A stretch of 12,719 nucleotides of DNA from Candidatus Falkowiibacteriota bacterium (lineage in GTDB: Bacteria; Patescibacteriota; Patescibacteriia; Patescibacteriales; SZUA-104). A program made the translations under genes and the position numbers. Positions 1 through 9,006 of this stretch are shown piece by piece (position 1 is the first letter of the stretch; every line of letters starts with the position of its first letter). Location of the stretch: assembly GCA_003231075.1 (NCBI GenBank), contig QIIF01000084.1, forward strand, positions 1 to 12,719, read 5' to 3'. Below the pieces are notes generated by a model that made no database searches, was not told where the DNA came from, and worked only from the letters and a program-made list of their open reading frames with translations.

Positions 1-68
1 TTTGTTCAATAGTCATAAAATTATAATTATGAATATGTGAATGCCGCAATAATGGTACGCGAAAAAAT

Positions 69-98
69 TTGCGGTTATTTATTTATTTATGGTATAAT
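69..98 (+). promoter_or_regulatory. Extended -10 promoter for the surface-protein pair
   Basis: TTGCGG at 69-74 and TATAAT at 93-98 are separated by 18 bases, and the -10 is preceded by TGG (90-92), which fits the TGn extended -10 motif. Transcription would start near 105, giving a leader of about 50 nt before the gene at 158. No second clear promoter is seen before the gene at 2829, so both surface genes may be read from here. Nothing else recognisable lies in positions 1-157. Confidence 0.6.
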
Positions 99-157
99 AT
101 TATTAAATAGTAAAACTGTGGATTAGTCAATGAGTAAAATTTAAAAATCAAGAAATA

Positions 158-544
158 ATGTTGAAAAAAGCAAAAAATTTAATAATTATTCTTTTCGTAT
201 TAACAGCCATGTCTATCGCGGTTAATTTCGCTTTGGCGCAAGGCGCCGATAGTTTGCTTTGGGGCGGAACGCAGAATGAAATCGGCAATACCATCGGATT
301 GGGAAGCGAAGATCCGCGCGTGTTGGCGGCTAAAATAATCAGGGTGTTTATCGGTTTTCTTGGCATTATCGCGGTCGGCTTGATAGTGTATGCCGGATTT
401 CTTTGGATGACTTCCGAAGGAGATGAATCGCAAATAACAAAAGCTAAACAAGTTCTGAAAAACGCGGTTATCGGATTAGCTATTATTTTATTGTCGTTTG
501 GCATAGTCACTTTTATTTTAAGTAAATTTTTAATCGCTACCGGA
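158..544 (+). repeat. Copy 1 of the duplicated anchor-coding segment
   Basis: The first 129 codons here and at 2829-3215 align without gaps, with roughly 97 of 129 residues identical by hand count, and the similarity is obvious at the DNA level too. It stops abruptly after the shared residues ATG at the end of the second membrane helix. The duplicated unit is exactly the signal peptide plus two-helix anchor. Confidence 0.85.
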
Positions 545-2770
545 GTGGGCGGACCGGGCGCGGGAACAAGCCCCCCCGGAGCCGGTATCGGATTTGGGGC
601 TTTAGGCAGTTGTACGGTTGAGAGCGTTTATCCGGAACCGAATCAAGAAGAGGTTCCGAGAAATACCGCCATTATGGTTACATTTAAAGAAGAGGTTGAT
701 CCGACAACTATTTGCAATGACGCGGGCGGGAATAATAACGGCGTTTGCGACGCGGGAGAATATATAATTCCGGAAAATGTGAAAATTTATAAAACCGCCG
801 CCGGGGACGCTTGCGGATCATCATGCAATGGGAATGTTCTTGAAGTGAATGTCGCTACCAATGACAATAAAACTTTTGTTTTTACGCCTGTTAAATATTT
901 GGGTTCGCCGTCGGAGAATATTTGGTACACGATTCATCTGACCAACGAGATAGAAAAAAACGATAAAAGCGGTATAAATGACGGAATTTTTTCCACTTGT
1001 TCAACGGATTATTTGGAATGGCAATTTAAGGTTAGCAATAAAGTGGACTTAACTCCGCCGCAAGTTAAAAAGGGAGGGGTTTTTCCGGCGCCCGACAATG
1101 ATCAGGATGAAATTAATGTGGCAACCGATGCCGTGGCGGCGGACGGCAGCATAGGGGTGCTTAGCCAGCCGAATGTTTATGCCGCGTCAACTGTCATAAG
1201 CGTTAGTAAAAATCCGTCTACCGGCAGCTGGAATGATGCTACCGCGGTTGCAAATAACGGTAATCAAGAGAATGGAATTTTATCAGTTACTATTTTGTCC
1301 GACGGTTTAACGGCTCAATTAAGCAAGGGAAGCGTGTTGCTTGGTTCGTCCGCATTTAGCGGTTCATCTGTATTTTTTTCCGGTTATTTTACCTTAACCG
1401 TTGGCGGCGACGGAAAATATGCCGTCGGCAATTCTTGGAATGTTAATATTACTGCCGAACAAAAAGCGGATACCTTAACCGTAGGCGGCACGATTTATGT
1501 TTTTGGAGAAGATATAGCTGTGGGCGGAACCACTGCCGCGACAGTGTCAAATATTATTGATGCTTTAATTAAAGCTAAAACCAAACTTTTTGGCAGTTTT
1601 GTCACTTCCGGAGATTCAATTTCCATGAGCGCCAATGTAGCCGGCAGCGCCGGTAATAATATTATATTATCAGTCAGTAATACAGGAGCTATTAAGATAA
1701 CACCTATGTCTGGAGGAAAAGATAGAGAAGTGACGACGATTATTAATGACAAAAAAGATCAGCCGAGAAACGCGGCTATTCAGATTAATTTTAATGAAGC
1801 CGTAAATCCTTTGACGATTTCAGGAGATGCCGAGAGCTTGCAAAATTATATCGCGGTAAAATGCGTTGGCGGAGATTGTTCCGGTTCTGAATTTTTTAAT
1901 TGCGGCTCTAATATCTGCGTGCGCGGCAGCTTTAAAGTTTCTAACGGCTATAAAACGGTTGAATTTATTTCAGATAATAAGTGCGGCGTTAACGGATGCG
2001 GGGAAGATATTTATTGTTTGCCGGAGAATAGCAATTTAAGGGTTGACATTACCGCGGCCGCGCTGGATTCATGCGCCGGCGCGAATGATTGCGTCCCGAG
2101 AACGCCGTATAATAATTGCGTGTCCGGCGTATGCCAAAACACGGATGGAGTAAATTACCCCCTTTCGCAATATCCATTAAGCGGAATTGCCGATGTTGCC
2201 TCCAATTCGTTGGATGGCAATAGAAACAAAGAAGCGAATGGTCCCTTGTCTTTTTATAATGAAAATATTGGAGGAGTCGGAGGGGATAATTTTCAATGGT
2301 CTTTTTATATTAACGGTGTAATAGATTTGGCGCCGCCGGAAATTAATTTTATTTCTCCGAAATATAATGATTCAGGCGCTTCTTTAAGTGATCCGGTATT
2401 AATTTCTTTTAGCAAAATAATGATGTCTGACAGTTTAAGAACCGGCAGTAAAACAGTGTCTAACGGCGGGAATAATGTTGAACATAAATTAATAAATATC
2501 AGGAATTTTAAAAATAAGCCAATCGGTTATTGGGTGACCAAAGAAAATATTGATAAACCTCCTTTGGACGGATATCCTGATTATACGCAAGCGCGAATTA
2601 ACCATTCAATGTTTTCCGACACGACCAGCTATCGCTCGCAAGTCGGGTCAGGCGTTAAAGATATATATCAGAATTGTTTCAAGCCAAGCGCCGGACCGAA
2701 TTGCGCGGCTACGGATGCCTTTCCTTCTTGTTGCGGAGAGACGCCCACCGCTGACAGTAAATGCCCGTAA
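158..2770 (+). CDS. Membrane-anchored Ig-like surface protein with pilin-like N-terminus and phage-sheath-like module
   Basis: This is an 870-aa secreted, membrane-held protein. Residues 1-28 look like a signal peptide ending FALAQ. Two membrane helices follow at about 61-84 and 102-124, joined by a short Lys-containing loop; this layout matches TrbC/VirB2-type T4SS pilins as seen in Patescibacteria. A Gly/Pro linker (130-148) leads to an SbsA-type (Big_5) Ig-like domain at about 150-296 (VYPEPNQEEVPRNTAIMVTF). Residues 300-525 form a long beta-rich insert whose part 437-521 resembles the accessory domain of phage tail sheath proteins. A second Big_5 domain begins near 537 (QPRNAAIQINFNEAVNP) and a third near 725 (PPEINFISP). 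The C-terminus has several Cys (840-869). The start is shared with the paralogue 58 bases downstream; no Shine-Dalgarno is visible. A surface or adhesion role is inferred, the ligand is unknown, and a pilus-subunit role is unlikely at this size. Confidence 0.88.
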   Translation: MLKKAKNLIIILFVLTAMSIAVNFALAQGADSLLWGGTQNEIGNTIGLGSEDPRVLAAKIIRVFIGFLGIIAVGLIVYAGFLWMTSEGDESQITKAKQVLKNAVIGLAIILLSFGIVTFILSKFLIATGVGGPGAGTSPPGAGIGFGALGSCTVESVYPEPNQEEVPRNTAIMVTFKEEVDPTTICNDAGGNNNGVCDAGEYIIPENVKIYKTAAGDACGSSCNGNVLEVNVATNDNKTFVFTPVKYLGSPSENIWYTIHLTNEIEKNDKSGINDGIFSTCSTDYLEWQFKVSNKVDLTPPQVKKGGVFPAPDNDQDEINVATDAVAADGSIGVLSQPNVYAASTVISVSKNPSTGSWNDATAVANNGNQENGILSVTILSDGLTAQLSKGSVLLGSSAFSGSSVFFSGYFTLTVGGDGKYAVGNSWNVNITAEQKADTLTVGGTIYVFGEDIAVGGTTAATVSNIIDALIKAKTKLFGSFVTSGDSISMSANVAGSAGNNIILSVSNTGAIKITPMSGGKDREVTTIINDKKDQPRNAAIQINFNEAVNPLTISGDAESLQNYIAVKCVGGDCSGSEFFNCGSNICVRGSFKVSNGYKTVEFISDNKCGVNGCGEDIYCLPENSNLRVDITAAALDSCAGANDCVPRTPYNNCVSGVCQNTDGVNYPLSQYPLSGIADVASNSLDGNRNKEANGPLSFYNENIGGVGGDNFQWSFYINGVIDLAPPEINFISPKYNDSGASLSDPVLISFSKIMMSDSLRTGSKTVSNGGNNVEHKLINIRNFKNKPIGYWVTKENIDKPPLDGYPDYTQARINHSMFSDTTSYRSQVGSGVKDIYQNCFKPSAGPNCAATDAFPSCCGETPTADSKCP

Positions 2771-2828
2771 AAGTTATAAAGTTTATCAAGTAGAAAAGTT
2801 AGAGTATTAAAAATTAATTTTAATTTTG

Positions 2829-3215
2829 ATGTTGAAAAAGGCAAAAAATTTAATAATTATATTCGTCGTATTAACAGCCATGTCAGTCGCGGTTAATTTT
2901 GCTTTGGCGCAAAGCGCCGACAGTTTGCTTTGGGGAGGGACACAGAATGAAGTCGGCAATGTTATCGGACTGGGGAGCGAGGATCCGCGCGTATTGGCTG
3001 CTAATATTATCAGGGTGGCTTTGGGATTTTTAGGCATTATCGCTTTGGTGTTGACAATATACGCCGGATGGCTTTGGATGTCTGCTGCCGGCAATATGGA
3101 GAAAATTGAAAAAGCTAAAAAAGTGCTGACCGGAGCGATAATCGGCTTATTGATAATTTTACTTTCTTTCGGTATTACCACTTTTGTTTTAAATAAATTA
3201 TTGGTCGCTACCGGC
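2829..3215 (+). repeat. Copy 2 of the duplicated anchor-coding segment
   Basis: This is the partner of 158-544. The most variable stretch between copies is the short cytoplasmic loop (residues 85-102); the signal peptide and the mature N-terminus (about residues 30-58) are nearly invariant. Beyond it this copy enters Cys-rich sequence, whereas copy 1 enters a Gly/Pro linker. Confidence 0.85.
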
Positions 3216-6200
3216 GGAGCATGCGATAATGGCGTCGTAAAAACTTGCGGTTGCGCTGATTTGGGAACGCAAACTTGCGTAAGTGAGTCATGGACTGATT
3301 GTAATTATACCTGTAGTACGGGAGAAGCATGCTGCGCTTTCGGATGCGCCGATTCTTGCGATTCTCCCCCTGAATTTCACATTAATTCAACATCTCCCCA
3401 AAACGGCGATACTAATGTTATACGGAATATAAAAATCAGGTATACTTCCAATTTATTTATAGGCAATACAAACCCTGTTAATGCCGTGAATTTTACCGTG
3501 GCAGACGAGTCGGGAGATCAGATTTCGGGAGTAAGAAAAGTGGATGGAAAACGAATCATTTTTACGCCTGACGGCGATTGCGGCAGTAATCCGTGCGGAG
3601 CAACTGACTGTTTTAAGGCGGGAGAAAAAGTGACAGTGGCGGCAGTCAACGGCGCGTCCGGTATTTTGAGCGTAGGCGATATCCAATTAGCTTGTCCCGG
3701 AATAGGCGTGGATTGCGCGATAACATTTAATGTAGGCGATTTAATTGATTGCGAAGATCCGACCGTTAATCTCGGGCTTGGGCAAATATGCGCTGTTCCC
3801 GATAATAATTTATTCGCGAGCAGCGCGGACGATAACGGCGTAGACAGTATAGCGTTTTCAGCCGATGGCGTCAGTGTCGGTTCGGTCGTTAATTCTGACG
3901 GCGATTCTCCTTTTAGCGCCAATGTTTTATGGGATGGAAGTGGTTATACGGCGGGTGATTCTGTGGCATTTACGGCTACCGCCTATGATATTGATAGCCG
4001 CAGCGCGAGCGACAATGAAACAATTAAAATTAAATCCGCGCATTGCTGTAACGGAGTTCAAGATATTGCTGATGGAGAAGAGGGGGTTGATTGCGGAGGT
4101 GAGTGCGGCGCTTGCGCGGGGTCGGCATGCGCTATTGACGCGGAGAATTTGCCGGCGACAAGTTGCAGCGATGATTTATGCGCTTCCGGATTTTGCTCTT
4201 CCAGCGGATCAAACAGCGATAGTTGTTCGGCAAACGGGTATAATTCTGGCGTGTCGGATTGCTGTCTTTGCCAGAACGCGCCGATTATTGATTGGGTGGC
4301 GCCGACAGGCGGATTTTGCGATGATAGCAATAATACGCCTTGCCAAAAGGACAGTGATTGTTCCACTACTTGCGATATAAGCGCGCCTAATGGAGCGAAT
4401 GGCAATTTAGCGACTATCGGCGGGCGGTATTTCGGCGCTGAGCAAGGAGCTGGTTCGGTGGTATTTAATGACGGCGTGAATACTTTTACCGCCGATTTAG
4501 CCGATACCGTGAATATAAATTGTACTAATAGTTGGCAAGACGGACAAATTATAGTTGTTGTTCCGGCCGGCTTGAATCTTGGGCCGGGAACAACTATTAC
4601 AGTGACGGCTGATAATGGATTTTCTGATAATACGCAAAGCGCGGATGGGCGCGGTCCTGATTTTGATTTTATTGTAAACACTATTAAACGCCCCGGACTC
4701 TGTTTAATAAATCCGGACGCAGGCGTAATGAATGATAGCATTACTTATTACGGCATAGGATTAAATGGCGCTACGGCGAAATTCGGCAGCGCGGTTAATA
4801 ATGTTAATGCTTTGAATTCTGTTTTTAGCGGCGATACGCAAGGAACAGCCGATGTGCCGAATATGCAGACGGGGAAAACGACCAGTTTTACCGCGATTAA
4901 ACAAGATAATATAAATATAAACAGTAATTTTTTACGATTTATTAAAAATTCTGAGCCAAAAATCGGACCGAAAATTACTTCTTTTAATCCGATTGAAGGT
5001 AAAGCCGGCCAATATGTGACTATTTACGGCAGCGGATTCGGCTATGCTAAAAAAGCGCAAATAGGCGCGACTCATCATGTTTATTTTGATGACAATCTTA
5101 GCGACTCTATTGACGGCGTGGAGGCGGATTATAATTTTCCGGATATTTGCGGCGACAGTTTATGGTCTGACAATCAAATTATAGTGAAAGCGCCGGCTGG
5201 ATTGGTTAATTTAACCGATTATTACATTGTCATAAATGTTCAGAATTGGGATAAGCCGATTGATTCAAGCGGCATTATCCCCACGGCAACCGCTAATGAT
5301 ACTTTTAAATATGATGAAAGCGCGTCTCTTAAACCGAGTTTATGCAGAATTCAACCAGTTATCGGACCAAATAATAGTGATATATCTTTATGGGGAGAAT
5401 ATTTCGGCGCGCAAGCCGCCGGTTTGGTTAGGTTTAATTTAAACAAAGATCAAAGCGGAAGCGCGATCAGTTATTGGGGCGATGATAACGATGCCAAAAG
5501 AATAGATACGACTGTCCATAATGACGCGGTAAGCGGTCCGGTGGTAGTTGTCCGGGGCGGTGATAAAGGAAATGGAATTAATTTTACGGTTGGTTCATGC
5601 GCGGAGCAAGATAATCCGGATGACGCTTGCGGAACGCAAATATGCTGTCCAGCCGGAACTTACGAAGAAGGAAGATGCGAAGCAACGGCAGATGATTGCT
5701 ATATGAATGTCTCCAGCTCGGTTTATGAGTGGGATTTTAGTACCGGCGGCAGCGGCGGGGCCGGTGATAGTTGCGACTTAGATCGCGGCACTTCTTTATG
5801 TGAGGATAATGGCAGTTGCGGGCAAGGGTTGATTTGCGATACCAGCACTTGCACTTGCCAGCTGCCGACTACATGCTCCGGCTATAATTTAAATCAATGT
5901 CAAGATACGGAATTTTGCCCTAATTCTCCCGGCCAATGTTCGCCTAACGCCGGCGGAGAAACTGTTGATATGGGCGGATGCTCAGACGCGGATTGCAATG
6001 GCGTAGGAGCGTGCGTTGCTCCTCCTTGCTCCTATAGTGTTGACTTAAATAAATGCGTTGATAATACGCAGGGAGATTGCAGTTTGGATTCAACCACTCA
6101 AGATGTTTTTGGCAAGAATATTGCTAAATATTGCTCTGAGTATAATGATGGCGCCAATACTTACGCGGTTTGGCATATTGCCACCGGCGCTTCCTGTCCG

Positions 6201-8843
6201 AATGGATGGACAAGAATTGCCGGCGATAAATGCGTTGATTCCATTACCGCGGATACTTGCAATATTTGTGATAGCGGTTTTACCTGTCTTGATGATAATG
6301 GCGGTGGCGGGCAAGGAATTTGCGGAATAGATCAAGATGTTTGTTCAGCCGGATCTACATGCAATACATCATCGGCAAGATGCGAAACAGCTGATGGCGC
6401 TTCTTGCGATTGTTGTTGTGAAATCGGGCAAGACGCGCGCGATTGCTGCACGGGATTGGTTTGCGGAGGAACATGCGGCAGCGATACCACGGATGATAAT
6501 TCCGGTTTCGGTTCATGCTCCGGATGCAAAATTGAAGTGAACGGAACAGCGGATCAATCTTTGAGCGACGCGGCTTGCAATTGTGAAGGCACAAGCGGAA
6601 AATATTGCGAGCTGAACGATACTGCTTATCCGTCGGGAGTTTGCCGTGATAAGATTTTGGATTGCGCTCCTCCCAATGAGTTATGCGATGATTCTACTTG
6701 TTGCTCCACTGCTTGCGAAGGAACTGTTGGCAGCACTTTTTGCCCGGCCACTTGCGGACCGGGAGAAGAAGAATGCGGAACAGCTTGTTGTTCGGTAGCG
6801 TCCGGAGGGTGTTTGGATGCTAGCGCGAACTTATGCGCGAATTGCGCTCCGGAAGAATATTTATGCGATGATAGTGAATGTTGCGATGTTAATTGCGAAG
6901 GTCCGGCTGGCGAAACATACTGCCCGACTAATCCGAAAATTGAAACTGTTTCTCCGGATAACGGCGCCGCTAATGTTTGCCGAAACGCTTTGATTACAGC
7001 TGATTTTGATCAGAAAATGAATATTCAGAGTTTTAACGGCAATGTAATTATGGTCGGCAATTACGGAGATCAAGTATGTCCGCCCGGCACCGAGTATTTA
7101 GCTATTAATCAGCGAGGGATAATTAATAGAGCGTGGAGAGGAGCTAAAAGGATTATTGCTGGAATATTATCTCCGATATTGCCGCAAGCGCGGGCTTTAT
7201 CTGATAATTTCTGCGCTATTTCAGGGGCTGTAAGCGGTTTTCAAAATTCCGATGATACCACTACTTTAACTTTTTCTCCCAAAGATTTACTTGATGCCGG
7301 AATTAAATATTACGCGGTTATTAAAGGAGATAGAGACTTGAATGACGATAATAAAGAAGGAGTTTTAAATTATAATGGAATCGGCATGGCGGATGATTGG
7401 CGCGATATTAATGGCACGGATCTTACGATCAGTAATGGCGGAACAGTCGATTTAATTGATAGAACGCTTAACAATAAAGAGTATTATGGGTATGTTTGGT
7501 CATTTACCACAATGGATGAACAATCGCCAAACAGCGGGATTTGCAAAATAGATCATGTGAATATCACGCCCGATTCATACTTATTCAATACTACTAATGA
7601 TGACATAAGCGAGAATGACGCTAATTCGGAAGATAGCAGTTTTGATACGGTGAACGATAGAGATAAAGTGTTTGCCGCTTGGGCAATTTCCGCTGATAAT
7701 CAGAAATTATCCAAAGTTGCCGGAGTATATGAATGGAATTGGATTTGGAGTTCTGATAATACCGCGATTATAAATTTAGACTCCGTTAATCCTTTTTCAG
7801 CGGATAGTTATAGGCAGTTATATGAGGTCCAGCAAGGTATTACCGACGGCAAGGCGGTAATATCGGCCATGGCTGATGTTTCAGGCAGCGCTGAAAATGG
7901 AGAAGAAAAATATACAGGCAAAGCTGACGCATGGGTATTTATTTGTAAAAATCCTTGGCCGCCGGTTACCACTAATGGGTTATGGGAGCCGTGGGGAGAT
8001 TATTTTGTTTGTAATGACGGCAGCGGCAGATGTCCGTCAACCGCGAATTTGGGAGATGCTTGCGGGAATGGCGGAACTTGCGCGCAAAATTGCACAATAC
8101 CGGAAGCAGGATGCTTTAATGTAAATTATGAATTTTATTATTGCCGCGACGCGGGAAGTGTAGGCACGGCTGATGATTTGCCGGCCATCTTAAGCGGCAG
8201 TACGATTATTAGAGGATCATCTACCGCGCAGAATTTATTGAAAGAATTTTACTTTTTGCGCGAAGATACGCCTGATGTTTCCGGTGGAATTGGCTTAGCG
8301 GCGGAGGACTTATCTAAAACTACCGAAGGCGTAGTCAAATTAACATGGGCGTCCACGGGAGCGGACGGATATAAAGTTTATTACGGAGGCAGCCCGGGAA
8401 ATTATAGCGATTATGTGGATGTAGGTAATGTCCTTACTAAGGATATTAGCGGTTTAATCATAGGCAAGACTTATTATTTCGCGGTCACCGCTTATGATAA
8501 TACCGGCGCGGAAAGCAAATATTCAAACGAAGCAAGTATTACTCCGAAAGACACGACGCCTCCGGCGCCGCCGGCAGGACTGGCGGAAGATAGCGCTTGC
8601 GAAGGTAAAATATCAATATCATGGGATGCAAATACGGACGATGCCGTCGGCTATAAAGTTTATTACGGAGTTTTATCTGGGCAATATGGAGATTCTTATG
8701 ATGTAAAAGGAGCAACAAGCGCGTCTTTAACCGGTTTAACCGACGGACAGACTTATTATATTGCGGTTACGGCTTATGACAGTTATAATAATGAAAGCGT
8801 ACATTCCAATGAATTGGAAATTAAAATTTTACCAAGTTGTTAA
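2829..8843 (+). CDS. Giant modular Cys-rich surface protein (pilin-like anchor, Ig-like, IPT/TIG, FN3)
   Basis: This 2004-aa protein starts at ATG 2829, aligned with its paralogue; a TTG just upstream (2826) is in frame but is not supported by that alignment. In order: signal peptide 1-28; pilin-like two-helix anchor 61-124; Cys-rich 131-180; Big_5-like 183-302; Big_7-like Ig 305-402; Cys-rich with a GVDCGGECGAC motif 403-484; four IPT/TIG-like domains at about 485-616, 620-707, 709-828 (clear: ITSFNPIEGKAGQYVTIYGSGFG-like) and 833-922; a Cys-rich stalk 923-1366 with about 64 Cys; Big_5 1368-1565; another Ig-like stretch 1572-1707; and two fibronectin III domains at 1817-1907 and 1911-2000 (both with YKVYYG and AVTAYD). 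About 116 cysteines in total suggest disulphide stabilisation outside the cell. It is likely cotranscribed with the 158-2770 gene (58-base gap). An adhesin or host/cell-contact role is inferred; no enzyme domain is seen. Confidence 0.88.
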   Translation: MLKKAKNLIIIFVVLTAMSVAVNFALAQSADSLLWGGTQNEVGNVIGLGSEDPRVLAANIIRVALGFLGIIALVLTIYAGWLWMSAAGNMEKIEKAKKVLTGAIIGLLIILLSFGITTFVLNKLLVATGGACDNGVVKTCGCADLGTQTCVSESWTDCNYTCSTGEACCAFGCADSCDSPPEFHINSTSPQNGDTNVIRNIKIRYTSNLFIGNTNPVNAVNFTVADESGDQISGVRKVDGKRIIFTPDGDCGSNPCGATDCFKAGEKVTVAAVNGASGILSVGDIQLACPGIGVDCAITFNVGDLIDCEDPTVNLGLGQICAVPDNNLFASSADDNGVDSIAFSADGVSVGSVVNSDGDSPFSANVLWDGSGYTAGDSVAFTATAYDIDSRSASDNETIKIKSAHCCNGVQDIADGEEGVDCGGECGACAGSACAIDAENLPATSCSDDLCASGFCSSSGSNSDSCSANGYNSGVSDCCLCQNAPIIDWVAPTGGFCDDSNNTPCQKDSDCSTTCDISAPNGANGNLATIGGRYFGAEQGAGSVVFNDGVNTFTADLADTVNINCTNSWQDGQIIVVVPAGLNLGPGTTITVTADNGFSDNTQSADGRGPDFDFIVNTIKRPGLCLINPDAGVMNDSITYYGIGLNGATAKFGSAVNNVNALNSVFSGDTQGTADVPNMQTGKTTSFTAIKQDNININSNFLRFIKNSEPKIGPKITSFNPIEGKAGQYVTIYGSGFGYAKKAQIGATHHVYFDDNLSDSIDGVEADYNFPDICGDSLWSDNQIIVKAPAGLVNLTDYYIVINVQNWDKPIDSSGIIPTATANDTFKYDESASLKPSLCRIQPVIGPNNSDISLWGEYFGAQAAGLVRFNLNKDQSGSAISYWGDDNDAKRIDTTVHNDAVSGPVVVVRGGDKGNGINFTVGSCAEQDNPDDACGTQICCPAGTYEEGRCEATADDCYMNVSSSVYEWDFSTGGSGGAGDSCDLDRGTSLCEDNGSCGQGLICDTSTCTCQLPTTCSGYNLNQCQDTEFCPNSPGQCSPNAGGETVDMGGCSDADCNGVGACVAPPCSYSVDLNKCVDNTQGDCSLDSTTQDVFGKNIAKYCSEYNDGANTYAVWHIATGASCPNGWTRIAGDKCVDSITADTCNICDSGFTCLDDNGGGGQGICGIDQDVCSAGSTCNTSSARCETADGASCDCCCEIGQDARDCCTGLVCGGTCGSDTTDDNSGFGSCSGCKIEVNGTADQSLSDAACNCEGTSGKYCELNDTAYPSGVCRDKILDCAPPNELCDDSTCCSTACEGTVGSTFCPATCGPGEEECGTACCSVASGGCLDASANLCANCAPEEYLCDDSECCDVNCEGPAGETYCPTNPKIETVSPDNGAANVCRNALITADFDQKMNIQSFNGNVIMVGNYGDQVCPPGTEYLAINQRGIINRAWRGAKRIIAGILSPILPQARALSDNFCAISGAVSGFQNSDDTTTLTFSPKDLLDAGIKYYAVIKGDRDLNDDNKEGVLNYNGIGMADDWRDINGTDLTISNGGTVDLIDRTLNNKEYYGYVWSFTTMDEQSPNSGICKIDHVNITPDSYLFNTTNDDISENDANSEDSSFDTVNDRDKVFAAWAISADNQKLSKVAGVYEWNWIWSSDNTAIINLDSVNPFSADSYRQLYEVQQGITDGKAVISAMADVSGSAENGEEKYTGKADAWVFICKNPWPPVTTNGLWEPWGDYFVCNDGSGRCPSTANLGDACGNGGTCAQNCTIPEAGCFNVNYEFYYCRDAGSVGTADDLPAILSGSTIIRGSSTAQNLLKEFYFLREDTPDVSGGIGLAAEDLSKTTEGVVKLTWASTGADGYKVYYGGSPGNYSDYVDVGNVLTKDISGLIIGKTYYFAVTAYDNTGAESKYSNEASITPKDTTPPAPPAGLAEDSACEGKISISWDANTDDAVGYKVYYGVLSGQYGDSYDVKGATSASLTGLTDGQTYYIAVTAYDSYNNESVHSNELEIKILPSC
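5595..6926 (+). other. Cys-rich stalk region within the giant surface protein
   Basis: Residues 923-1366 contain about 64 cysteines in 444 residues, many as CC or CCC, with Asp/Gly/Asn-rich spacers. It includes a diverged internal repeat: residues 1279-1306 and 1339-1366 share the pattern CAP-LCDDS-CC-CEG-G-CP. The spacing is reminiscent of EGF/TIL-like disulphide knots, but I cannot assign it to a named family. Confidence 0.65.
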
Positions 8844-8845
8844 TG

Positions 8846-8942
8846 TATAATTATTATTAATTAAAAGTAAAGGAATTTCAATATTATGCGGAGCATTTGG
8901 ATAATAATTCGCGGATTATGATTATAAGCGGACGCCTATAAT
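8846..8942 (+). promoter_or_regulatory. Candidate promoter region upstream of the TSP3 membrane protein
   Basis: Two exact TATAAT hexamers occur at 8846-8851 and 8937-8942, both with poor -35 matches. If the second is used, transcription starts near 8949, inside the first possible start codon (8947), which would favour the downstream start at 9007. An AAAGGA at 8869-8874 precedes a 12-codon reading frame (8886-8921) of unknown meaning. Confidence 0.3.
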
Positions 8943-9006
8943 TCTAATGTTCCGAATTATCGCCCGAATGCTTCAAGTAGATAATGTTGTAAATTATTTT
9001 AAATTT

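Noticed and set aside
158-544. Genuine type IV secretion pilin subunit
   Set aside because: The two-helix module resembles VirB2/TrbC, but it is fused to hundreds of residues of Ig-like sequence and no other secretion genes are in the window, so a membrane anchor is the safer reading.
2550-2810. 86-aa frame overlapping the 3' end of the first surface gene
   Set aside because: It lies almost wholly inside a well-supported coding frame and shows no domain; an out-of-frame shadow.
4058-4741. 227-aa minus-strand frame opposite the giant surface gene
   Set aside because: It is antisense to a strongly domain-supported frame, and its Ser/Pro-rich translation reflects the opposite strand's composition.
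158-8843. UGA recoding as in Gracilibacteria/SR1
   Set aside because: No in-frame TGA occurs in the long frames and glycine is encoded by ordinary GGN codons.
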